Source: Metridium senile (Eukaryota > Cnidaria > Anthozoa > Actiniaria > Metridiidae). Taken from it: DNA of 64,000 bases. Numbering within the stretch: position 1 is the first letter of the stretch; the number at the start of each line of letters is the position of its first letter. Of the stretch, positions 12,201 to 21,039 are shown one piece after another. A program made the position numbers and the translations under genes. The notes beneath the pieces were generated by a model, which worked only from the letters and a program-made list of their open reading frames with translations, did no database searches and was not told the origin of the DNA. The stretch spans positions 46,656,379 through 46,720,378 of the forward strand of contig OX459096.1 of NCBI GenBank assembly GCA_949775045.1. Direction: 5' to 3'.

Positions 12201-15048
12201 TAGCATATTACATGTCTATACATCACACCACATCATACCACACTGTGCTACACCACACCACACCATACCATTTCACATGATATAATCACATCACATTACA
12301 TATTATGATATACACCTAGTAATTGCAAGAACGTTGTCCTGACTTTAGTAATTTAGTAGGAAAGGAATTAATTAAAAGACAAAAGAAAAGCACTCAAGCA
12401 GAACCTTTTCTTGAAGAAAGAGTTCAGCTTGAGTGATCTTCTTTTGCCTTTTAATTCATTCCTTTCCCACCAAATTACAAAAGTCAGGACAACGTTCTTG
12501 CAATTACTAGGTGTATATTGCATATTATTAACATTTGTTATTTCTATTATCTAGGAAATAGCAATAGCAATGTCACAGGGTTCATTTGTGTCTGCACAAA
12601 CTGCTCTCCCAACAAAATCTGTCCAACAGAAAAGGCATGTTTCTCGTCTCGTGTACCCGATCATATCAACATACGGAAAGGGTGCATTGAGGATGACCAA
12701 AAGTTTGACATGATGTGCAGAGGAGGTGAAACACCATCCAAGCGTCATGATACTATGTGCTGTGCAAAAGATATGTGCAATGTGAATCTGAACCCTACTC
12801 TAGCACCAAGTATGTAGAACTACTTTTGAAAAAATAATAAAAAATAACATTAAATTGTAACTAATTGTACATGTACATAATTTAACAATTGTATTATGGA
12901 AAATAATAATGACTGGATGTGTTACCTTCATAATAGTTATTCTGGTTTTATATTGATTAGTTCCATTTGTCTTTCAACAGCTGATGCACAATCAACCAAT
13001 ACAAAAACATATGATACTGATTTTCTTGTCATTAGTATCTGTGCTCCTGTAGCTGCTCTGATAATCTGCATTGCAGTGGTATATGTGGTATTCCGTAGAT
13101 ATATCAAATACCATGTTCAACGCCAACCGGTACCACGTCAAGATCCAGAGATGAGCACACATGTCCATTGCATTTGCAATCCACCATCAAATACATTGCT
13201 AGATCTTATAGATAGTTCTTCAGGCAGTGGATCGGGGCTGCCATTGCTGGTGCAGCGTACTGTGGCTAGAGAAACACAACTCATTGAAACTATCGGTAAA
13301 GGAAGATATGGAGAGGTATGGAAAGGTCGTTATCAAGGTGAATATGTTGCTGTAAAGATTTTCAACAGTACAGAAGAAGCTTCCTGGAAAAGAGAAACAG
13401 AAATCTACAATACAATAATGCTGCGGCATGAATCAATATTAGGCTTTATTGCAGCCGATGTGCACTCAAGGAAATCAACTACGTACATGTGGCTTATTAT
13501 GCATTACCATGAATTGGGATCCCTGTATGATTTCCTGAACAGGTCAACATTTGATGCAGAGACAATGTGCAAACTAGCCTTGACTGCTTCTAGTGGTTTA
13601 GCACATCTCCATACAGAGATCAATGGGTTTAATGGTATTGGTTGCAAGCCAGCTATTGCTCATAGAGACATCAAATCTAAGAACATTCTCGTCAAGAGTA
13701 ATTACACTTGTGCTGTTGGTGATCTTGGACTGGCTGTCCTTTATTCAGGTGATAACGTTGATATGGGAGACAACCGAAAGATCAGTGTAGGTACTCGTCG
13801 TTACATGGCGCCTGAGGTACTAGAGGAGAAACTCTACACAAAGTGTATTTCTTCCTTTAAAAGAGCAGATGTATATGCATTTGGACTTGTCCTATGGGAG
13901 ATATCCCGAAGATGCGTTTCTGGAGGTATCCAACATTATTCATTCATAAACTTTATTAATTTGATTTAATGAATATTAGCTTAGGCCAAGGGAATTCCAG
14001 TTAATAATAACTGAGACAAATCAAGGTTATTTGGAACAAATGTTTATTGAACCTGAGAAGAATAATAGCAAATAGTCCAGAGTTCTTGACCAAAGGGCAG
14101 GAAACCATCAATGAATGTACACAATTTTCTATATGTTGTTCAGCAAACAGGAGGCTCACTTTCTTGTCAAGATAAAAATGATCTGAGTTAAAGGCTTAGG
14201 GGGCTTCCATTTATAGGGAGGTTCACCTGGTTTTTTTTTCCAAATAATTCCCCCCCCCCCCCCCCCCCCCCCTTTTTCCTGGTTGACAAAATATCACAAC
14301 CCCACCCCCTATAGTTTTTACTAAACCCCTATAAAACAGCATACCATTAGTAACAACCCCCCTATATAGCTCCTGAAAATAACATGGCCGCTCCCTCAAT
14401 ATTGCCCCCCATACACTATGCCCCCTCCCCCCCCCCCCCCCCATACACTAATAAATGAAAAAAGCTGTAAATACTGTAACAAAACTACATGTAGACTATT
14501 TAACAAATTTACGATAGTTTCACGTGGTATGTCCTCTTATTTACCACGGTTGGCACCATCTCATCGTCTAAATTGTTGTGGATCCACGAGACGAACACAA
14601 CAATTTAGACGATGAGATGGTGCCAACCATGGTAAATAAGAGGACATACCACAAGAAACAATTGTGAATTTATTTTTTACCACATTAAAAATATTTTTAC
14701 TGCTCGCGTTTTGCATGTGCGCGAAGAAAGCGAGAAAATTATAGAGAAAATAGCAACCGTGGTATGTACTCTTATTTACCACGGCTCTCAACCAATCACA
14801 AAGCGAGAAAATTATCAAATATGGTAAAATATATAATTAATGTTGTTTTTGATTATATTTAGGTATAGTGGAAGAGTATCAACCACCATTCTATGACATG
14901 GTCAACAATGATCCATCAGTTGATGAAATGAAGAAAGTTGTTGTCACTGAAAACAAGAGACCATCACTGCCAAACAGATGGATAGGAGATCCGGTAAGAC
15001 TGAAACAAATCTTACTTTTTATAGAAACATAATTATTTTGTATGTTAT

Positions 15049-15079
<31 letters not shown>

Positions 15080-15472
15080 AGGAGAAAGTTGTTTTTTTTT
15101 GCTTATTTTTGGATAGCTGTGTTACCGATATAGCCGCACGAAACCTAAGACGAGTACAAAAAATAAAGTTGGGGGAGGGGAGAGGAGGGACAGTTAACAC
15201 AGCTGTACCAAGCATTTTGTTGTCCTCTAGTTATTGACCACATTTTTGTATTAATTTAGGTTCTCAATGTCATGGTCAAGCTGATCAAAGAGTGTTGGAA
15301 TCCAAATCCTTCAGCAAGACTAACAGCTTTAAGAGTAAAGAAAACGTTATCAAAGCTGATGGACACACTAAAGCCGCGAAACAATTCACTCAACACAACT
15401 CCACTTATTGAAGATGTCAGTAATGTGAATATCCATATCAATGACTCTACCAAAGACTTGGTTAAAGTTTAA
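6290..15472 (+). CDS. ACVR1: Type I TGF-beta/BMP receptor serine-threonine kinase, ACVR1 (ALK2) type
   Basis: Exons: 6290-6356, 12555-12809, 12981-13925, 14863-14993, 15260-15472. All junctions are GT-AG and in phase; 1611 coding bases give 536 aa. Exon 1 is a signal peptide ([18 protein letters not shown]). Exon 2 is the ligand-binding three-finger domain, rich in cysteines and ending in the family CC...MCN pattern. A transmembrane helix spans residues 122-145. The GS box ([16 protein letters not shown], about 186-201) has the LP FKBP12-binding motif. The kinase shows GKGRYGEV (213-220), Lys233 in [19 protein letters not shown] (typical of type I receptors) and APEVL. The L45 loop ([14 protein letters not shown]) resembles ALK1/ALK2 rather than ALK3/6 or ALK4/5, and the GS-end Arg matches ALK2. 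The inferred role is a plasma-membrane BMP receptor phosphorylating Smad1/5-class proteins. Possible poly(A) signals lie at 15705 and 15986. The subclass is inference. Confidence 0.95.
7834..7993. mobile_element. Short inverted-repeat element (MITE) in receptor intron 1
   Basis: The arms read TTTTAATAAGTCCCgaagTG at 7843 and its near-complement ending at 7983. Both arms continue through TGTTGTGTTTTCCGC and enclose about 65 bp. It is non-coding, and the superfamily is not determined. Confidence 0.75.
8721..8907. mobile_element. Pogo/Tc1-type MITE with TA target duplication
   Basis: The ends are CAGTGGAACCCCGTTAATCC (left) and GGCGGGGTTCCACTG (right), flanked on both sides by TA (8719-8720, 8908-8909). 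The inside repeats 'GGCCGTATTAA' phrases. CAGTGGAACC termini with TA duplications are typical of pogo/Tigger-like elements. No transposase is present, so this is a non-autonomous copy in receptor intron 1. Confidence 0.85.
9026..9265. mobile_element. MITE family A, copy 1 (receptor intron 1)
   Basis: The terminal arms TATATACACCTACTTGCAGT and its complement (ending about 9264) are continuous for about 35 bp through AAGGTTGTCATAC. The core contains TTAAAAGACAAAAGAAGATC and CACTCAAGC, shared with copy 2 at 12309. Confidence 0.8.
12035..12175. mobile_element. MITE family B, copy 1, TA target duplication
   Basis: The near-perfect arms GAGTACAAACACTAAAAGTG and complement are flanked by TA at both ends. 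The core contains ACTAAAT and TTCTATTGTTTAAT. A diverged relative lies at 32112-32242 in NBR1. Confidence 0.85.
12309..12518. mobile_element. MITE family A, copy 2, immediately before receptor exon 2
   Basis: The arms TATACACCTAGTAATTGCAA and complement enclose the same core as the 9026 copy (TTAATTAAAAGACAAAAGAA, CACTCAAGC). It ends only 36 bp before the exon 2 acceptor, so it supplies sequence close to the branch-point region of that intron. Confidence 0.8.
14240..14445. repeat. Poly-C tracts and C-rich low-complexity sequence
   Basis: Long C runs occur at about 14251-14272 and 14425-14442, with C-rich sequence between them, inside the receptor intron after exon 3. ORFs crossing the runs are glycine or proline homopolymers and are not genes. 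Confidence 0.8.
14506..14665. mobile_element. Long hairpin element (MITE), arms about 70-80 bp
   Basis: Two arms of roughly 70-80 bp are almost perfectly complementary around a short loop near GATCCACGAGACG. The arms include GGTATGTCCTCTTATTTACC, TTGGCACCATCTCATCG and CTAAATTGTTGTG. A third partial arm (TGGTATGTACTCTTATTTAC) lies at about 14759-14779. It is in the receptor intron before exon 4. Confidence 0.85.
15049..15077. repeat. Homopolymer G run (29 bp)
   Basis: An uninterrupted run of G begins 55 bp after the exon 4 donor of the receptor gene. Its length in this assembly may not be reliable. Confidence 0.9.
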
Positions 15473-16246
15473 AATGGCTTTAGCTAAATGAACAAAGTTG
15501 ACCTATTGTATAGATACACATATTTCAAGAAAGGGAGCCACAGGCGATAAGTCTGCATTCCAAGACAGAAAGGAATTATCGGCATGTTCCTAAACATGAC
15601 TATTTGAAGTGGGGATAAATTGTTATTAAAAAAAAAACTGTGAAGGAACTCGGAACCGAGGGGCTACTGAGTGGATAGCGAAGTAGGTACCCCCTTGGGT
15701 TAATAATAAATTATAATATAGTGAGCAACGTTTTGAACAATTAGGTCTCAGCTTTAGTGCCAAAAATATTTTTCTCAGTCCTATCTAAATTTCTCAAGTA
15801 GGTAATTCTGATAGGAATCCGATAATTTCTTTCAGTCTTGGTTTAAAGTATCCCCTTCGACAACCTTGATTAAAATGGCTGTATTTATGATACGACTAGA
15901 GGGATTGTTCTTCCCATGCATGCAGAATTTCAGATGAGAAAAATCTGAAATAGAAATTACGTGTAATATAGTATAGAACATCCCAAATAAAAGAGTTAAA
16001 ACTCATTATGGTCCTTAAAAGGTATATAAGAGAACATAAAATATACATGCTTATAATAGACACTAAAAAGAGATGATATGACCAAGCATGATCGTTTTGG
16101 ACGGTTTTAGCTGTTTGAAATTCAAACCTTACATTTAAATAGTATCAGTTTATACAAAGCTGTGATAAGTTCAATAAACGTTGAGTTTCTGTTGCAGATT
16201 AAAAATCGTCTACTGTATGTATTTCGTTTAGGAATAAAAAAGTTTA

Positions 16247-16400
16247 CAGTGCGAATCAAAAAACCGTGGGCATCCAGAAATAGTTTAGAAATCGTTTATT
16301 GTTTGTTGAACAACTCAGAAACACCTATATCACCGCAAGAAGTTTCACTGATGTGTGGTATGATAAACCTTTTGTGTCCACAGTTTTTTGATTCGCACTG
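16247..16400. mobile_element. MITE family C, copy 1, TA target duplication (mariner-like)
   Basis: The ends CAGTGCGAATCAAAAAACCG and complement are flanked by TA (16245-16246, 16401-16402). It is internally deleted compared with the 20705 copy, which shares the AGAAATAGTTTAGAAAT and GTTGAACAACTCAGAAAC blocks. Two-base TA duplications suggest a Tc1/mariner-type mobiliser. Confidence 0.85.
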
Positions 16401-16544
16401 TAAAAAAGCTGTTACACTATACAATTTACCGTTCAGCAACTTGTCTCCTAATGTGGTGTTGCAAGTTGCTGAGTTCCCTTGCTAAAAGTGTATAATTGAA
16501 CTCTACTTTGTGAAATTATGTCTGCAACAAGAATAACAAAATGC

Positions 16545-16700
16545 AAATGGAAACTAGCGAGTAAACTATAGTATAGGCTGCGTCGGTGTTTGATATAAAC
16601 GATAGGTAATATGACTTTACTGACGTTTCGAGCTTTAGCCCTTCGTCGTAGTAAAAGACGAAGGGCTAAAGCTCGAAACGTCAGTAAAGTCAACATTTTT
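16545..16700. mobile_element. Repeat family D, copy 1, with perfect hairpin
   Basis: The hairpin at 16614-16690 has 34-bp perfect arms (ACTTTACTGACGTTTCGAGC and onward) around TAGTAAAA. It is preceded by GGCTGCGTCGGTGTTTGATA, which recurs at 60137 and 60201. Other copies of the arm sequence lie at 28861-28896 and 60256-60305. Confidence 0.8.
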
Positions 16701-17895
16701 TACTATTGTTACACTGTGCAACGGCATTGCTAGACAATTTGATAAAACATGCAGCTCCTAAATACATAGTCCATTTGATGGTTCTCGTGGCCGTCCATTT
16801 AACTTCAGACCTTCATATCAGCATATCATCGATATATATTTTATAAATACTTTTACCGCAGCTCCTGGAATTTCTAAGCGTACCAATTGTTTCTTGAATT
16901 ATACATTCTTGTCCTTACCGTTGGTTGTAGTAGATTTCTAAAGAATAGTCACATGCGTTATCGATGGTTGACCCATGATAACCGTAATGAAACGCGGGAG
17001 GATGGAAAATATTATGCATTGGCCTTGTATAACTAGACGCACTTAGTGCGTTTACTCAGGGAGTACGTCATAGAGTAATAATTGATAGGTGGTTTACCTG
17101 TGGCATTACGTCATGTGTTATCTCGACACAACGATATAGATAGAAAAGGTAAACCTAGACTCAGGCTAACCTGCGGGGTAGCCTGAGTAATGATTACGCA
17201 TAATAATACCCATGATTCCACGGTATGTTTGATAGTTTACAAAGCAACCGCTGTACACTTAATAAGCGACCATTAGAAATCTTGGGAGGGGTGATGACAA
17301 TTCCCTAACGGTTCCTGCAAAGAAAAGCATGAGTAGTGCTTTCACTCTATAAAGCGATAGCTTCTCTACTACTAAAAAAATTCCAAAGAGAAACACACTG
17401 GTGCCTCAAAAATACTCGTCTTCCTCGCAGCCGTTACGAGACTTATTAACGGCGTCTGCGGGGGAGACTGAACTAGAAAATGCCTTCTCTCCAAAGATCT
17501 AATGGTCTACCATTTAGTAAGCGATCTCGCTAGCTATATGCTCTCAGGGTGATTCTAACCATGTACAAATGAAAGCTATTTTAATCATTAACAGTGATGA
17601 AGCTCAAGGAGGATGAATGTCAGTATACAAAAAGAAATCAAACTAAAGAATATAGAAGTTTTTGTGATTTTCAATTGCATCAAACTCGAGGAAGAAATGT
17701 GTGAATTCGCGTTAAAATAGTGTCAGTTTTGCATTATATAGGCCCATTCAGGATTCTGAATCAGTATCGTACAACTATACGATTACATAAAAACAATATC
17801 CATCATTATATGGAAATCAATAAAAGCTAAAGTACCAAGGGAGGGGAGCCTTGGGGACAAAGTAACTGGTGAGGTAAGGGAATTTGCGCTCCTCT

Positions 17896-17979
17896 CATCC
17901 TCGGGAACCCAGGGGTAATTATAATTATCTTCTATCGCTCGTTTCACAGAAGATTAATACCCCTTGGTTCCCGAGGATG
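17896..17979. mobile_element. Short copy of MITE family E (hairpin)
   Basis: The arms CATCCTCGGGAACCCAGGGG and near-complement enclose about 35 bp. It is the two termini of the family seen in full at 23465-23762, with the interior removed. Confidence 0.75.
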
Positions 17980-18909
17980 CGCTGCTCTTCCCTTCCCTTA
18001 CCAAGCTCACGCTCCTAATATAATTAGATTCAAAAAGTTGTTTATTTACATTGGAGTAAAATTTTCGATTTTATTCGCGGTAAAAAGATAGTGGTATAGG
18101 AGTATACTATGTTATTTGAAGTAAAAGACAAAAATACTCTCTTCGCTGTACCTGCTGCAGCATGTGTAGAGCAACTGTTTTTTGTGGTGTAAAAATGTAT
18201 TGTTTTCTTGACGAGACAAACAAGACAAGCTCAAGTTGAACCGCTTGTCATCAAAGGTTTCTTTCAGTGTTTTTAAGCACTCTCTAAGAAGTTAGGTATC
18301 ATTTTTTCGTTTTGCTTCACATAACCTTAAATTATATTATTATTTATTAAAGGTGCCGAAAATCAATTAAAAATATATCAAAATTATCAAGTCTGACAAT
18401 CATAGTACATATTTTTGTACATAATTCATTTTGAACTTATGAAAAGTTACTTAGTATTTGAAGATATGTCGCATTAAATATACCTGTCTTTATCGTTCTA
18501 TTAATCTTGTTTTCAAAAGCTAAGGTTGTTGGCGAAAAGAGTTCAATTTTAGATTATCCCGGCTTGGTCTTATCGCCATCAGGATTACTCCACGTCAAAG
18601 CTAATCAACCTCGTTTTTCTAAGGACAAACGTTTCGACGTAAAATGGCCCAAAAACCAATCACGTAAAACAAACAAACGTCCTGAACAACCAATAGACGA
18701 AAGATCATTAAGCTTTGTTTGTAGAAATATCATTAGATCGGTCGCTTGAGAGCTCAACTCGCTGCCACTGAGGACAAAGCCTTTAACACCTCATTAAAAC
18801 CGGTTATAAAGACTGAAGACGCAACAATTTAGAAATCAACTGTAGAATCAATACTCAAGGCGTAAGTCGATTAGCAACTTATACTCGAGTTTGACTGTAC
18901 CAGAGAAGG

Positions 18910-19350
18910 ATGGATCGAAGGGTTAAGTTTCCTCATCAGTTAGTCTTCCATGATATGGTTAAAGATGGCGACTCGTCTGAAATGACAAACTTCTTTAAAC
19001 GTCCTAGCGTTGCAGACCCACAAGGTATCATCAACTCAGCCGGGGCACAGGATGGTCCAGCTTTGCATACACTAGTAAAAGAAGGGAATTTAAAGTGTGT
19101 ACGAGTACTAATCAACCTAGGCGCTGATGTAAATATGCAAGACGACGAGGAAGGACAAAGACCGTTGCATATCTGTGCGTGTACAAACAATATAGAAATG
19201 GCCAGGTTTTTGGTGAAAAGAGGCGCCAACCCAGACTTGACCGACAATGAAGGGAGGACACCAGTTGATCTTACGGATGATTTCGATATGGTCGAACTTT
19301 TAACCATGTATTCACCAGAAGAAACACGGCGAAAAAGCATGGCTAAGTAA
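18910..19350 (+). CDS. PPP1R27: PP1-docking ankyrin-repeat protein, PPP1R27-like
   Basis: A single uninterrupted 146-codon ORF. Residues 3-8 (RRVKFP) contain a protein phosphatase 1 docking RVxF motif (RVKF), placed just before the ankyrin repeats as in PPP1R27 and the MYPT proteins. Residues about 45-130 hold ankyrin repeats with the usual signatures (ALHTLVKEGNLKCVRVLINL, GADVNMQD, RPLHICA, LVKRGANPDL, GRTPVDLTDD). The small size and lack of further domains fit PPP1R27 (about 154 aa) rather than the much longer MYPT targeting subunits. The inferred role is a regulatory or targeting subunit of PP1 in the cytoplasm. An AATAAA overlaps the stop codon (19349-19354) and another occurs near 19600. 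The nearest downstream gene is USE1, transcribed towards it. Whether it is an orthologue or a convergent truncated MYPT relative is not resolved. Confidence 0.85.
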   Translation: MDRRVKFPHQLVFHDMVKDGDSSEMTNFFKRPSVADPQGIINSAGAQDGPALHTLVKEGNLKCVRVLINLGADVNMQDDEEGQRPLHICACTNNIEMARFLVKRGANPDLTDNEGRTPVDLTDDFDMVELLTMYSPEETRRKSMAK

Positions 19351-20348
19351 TAAAGTTTGAAAACCGCCAAAACCGGCAATTATAGTATATTATAGTGACG
19401 TTATTCCGCTAATTTAGAATAACACTAAAACATGAACATTTGTACTATAGCGAACGACGTTGGTACTAATGGGAAACATGCATGTAATATCAAAAAGGGA
19501 CTAAACGAACTACAACCGATCGACTGAGTCACGAAATGTTTACCTAAGTTTCATAAAAGAAATGTGTACTTGCATGATAGACAAAGAGAGATGAATATTA
19601 TTAATAAACTTTACGAGTTTTGCTACTGGTAAAAATGTAGTACACTAAACCGATAACAAGCTTAATTCAGCATTTATTTATAATTAAAAAGATATCGCTC
19701 TATGTTTTATAGTTGACACGGATAAACTTTAGATGTATATAAGTAGAGAGAAACAATCAATTTGACAGCTAGACTACAACTCCACCAACGTTCTCGTGTA
19801 CTTTCGAAGTGACCAAAGCGCCCCCATTCAGATTATACTAATTGCTAGCTTGTTTGAATTGCCCTAAGATGGTACAATTCCATGCTAGGAAATCAAAAGG
19901 AGTTACTAATAATTATGGTCTCGCGAATATGATTGGGGGTAAAACCTGGCACGACAACGTTGCTTGAGAATAAGCTATATATATATACGTTATTAATGAA
20001 TACAATGTAACCATACAGCAAGAAAAAATAGTAATAATAAATAACATAATTGCATAGTTATAGTGTTTGGATATGATTTCGATGGTAATTTTCACCGTAC
20101 AATAAAATGTCTGTGTATGTGTGTCTGTTGGACAAGGCGCGCGCTAAACACACTTTTATCGACAAAAGAACTTTGAGGGTCACTTTAAAGTCTAGATTAC
20201 ACGCTGCCATAGATATTTATTTTGACTGATGCACTCGGTGAATGACGTCATGAAACAAAAGATGTTAATAAAGTGGCGATGTATTGAACAACCTAGAAAA
20301 TTCTCGAGTTGGTGACATCTACGTCATAGTATTAAGTACATATTTCTT

Positions 20349-20620
20349 AAAACGTTGTCGCAGCTTGAAGCAAGAAGCCATCAAGCCAAGACCGAAATGA
20401 ATGCTGGTCAGTTTGTGCTGCTAATGTATTGAAATCAGAATTGTTTTCTAAAGAATTCGAACTAATAACAAAATGTGAGCATCAGTTCACGTGCTTGCTA
20501 TTGTATTACAGTCAATTTTGTTGATAACAAGTCTAATTTCAATATATTACCAGCACAAAACCAGCATTCATTTCGGTCTTGGCTTGATGCTAGGTGCTCT
20601 AGCTGCGACAAAGATTTTTG
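20349..20620. mobile_element. MITE family F, copy 1
   Basis: The arms run AAACGTTGTCGCAGCTTGAA...CAAGCCAAGACCGAAATGAA, with the complement ending AGCTGCGACAAAGATTTTT. They are over 50 bp long. The TTGTCGCAGC termini recur at 22125-22390 in a USE1 intron. Confidence 0.75.
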
Positions 20621-20704
20621 TAAAAAGTGTAAAATAACGGCATTATTAGTACGAAATCATTTTAAATTCTTCTCAAGGTATCTTTGTTCATATACGCACC
20701 ATTA

Positions 20705-20919
20705 CAGTGCGAATAAAAAAACCGTGGGCACCCAGAAATAGTTTAGAAATAGTTTATTGTTCGTTGAACAACTCAGAAACAACTATATCACCGCAAGATG
20801 TTTGAATGATGTGTCGTATGATAATTTTTTTGTAGTTAGAGTTGTTTGTGAGTTGTTCAACGAACAATAAACGATTTCTAAAAATTTTCTAAGTGCCCAC
20901 GGTTTTTTGATTCGCACTG
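20705..20919. mobile_element. MITE family C, copy 2, TA target duplication
   Basis: The ends CAGTGCGAATAAAAAAACCG and complement are flanked by TA (20703-20704, 20920-20921). The arms extend about 80 bp through GTTCGTTGAACAACTC. It is the fuller relative of the 16247 copy and lies downstream of USE1. Confidence 0.85.
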
Positions 20920-21039
20920 TAATTCCTTTCCACCTGACGGAAAAATCTATTGGTTTTTGACAACCGTTTAATTAATAAATTTATTGTTTGTTTGTTTGTT
21001 TGTGTGTGTGTTATTATAGTTATATTTTACATATAGCCA

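Larger units (their letters stand above)
15473..18909. other. Intergenic, repeats only
   Basis: This holds the 3' flank of the receptor gene, then several MITEs (16247-16400, 16614-16690, 17896-17979 and others). The ORF at 16162-16485 is mostly MITE sequence. Two CCAAT boxes (about 18655 and 18688) lie 220-255 bp upstream of the ankyrin-protein start and may belong to its promoter. I see no other gene. Confidence 0.5.
19351..21039. other. Intergenic between convergent ankyrin gene and USE1
   Basis: No gene is visible. The stretch contains the 3' flank of the ankyrin gene, two MITEs (20349-20620 and 20705-20919) and, on the minus strand, a USE1 poly(A) signal candidate (AATAAA, 20985-20980), 55 bases past the USE1 stop. 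Confidence 0.55.

Noticed and set aside
14223..14615. Gly-rich and Pro-rich ORFs on both strands
   Set aside because: They run through poly-C tracts and a hairpin element within a receptor intron.
16162..16485. 107-codon plus-strand ORF
   Set aside because: Most of it is MITE family C sequence with TA duplications; no homology or splice support.
17157..17195. Small hairpin (CAGGCTAACC...GGTAGCCTG) considered as a tRNA or structured RNA
   Set aside because: Too short, with no cloverleaf, A/B box or anticodon arm.
18507..18749. 80-codon ORF upstream of the ankyrin gene
   Set aside because: No recognised family; it contains CCAAT boxes and is more likely promoter or leader sequence.
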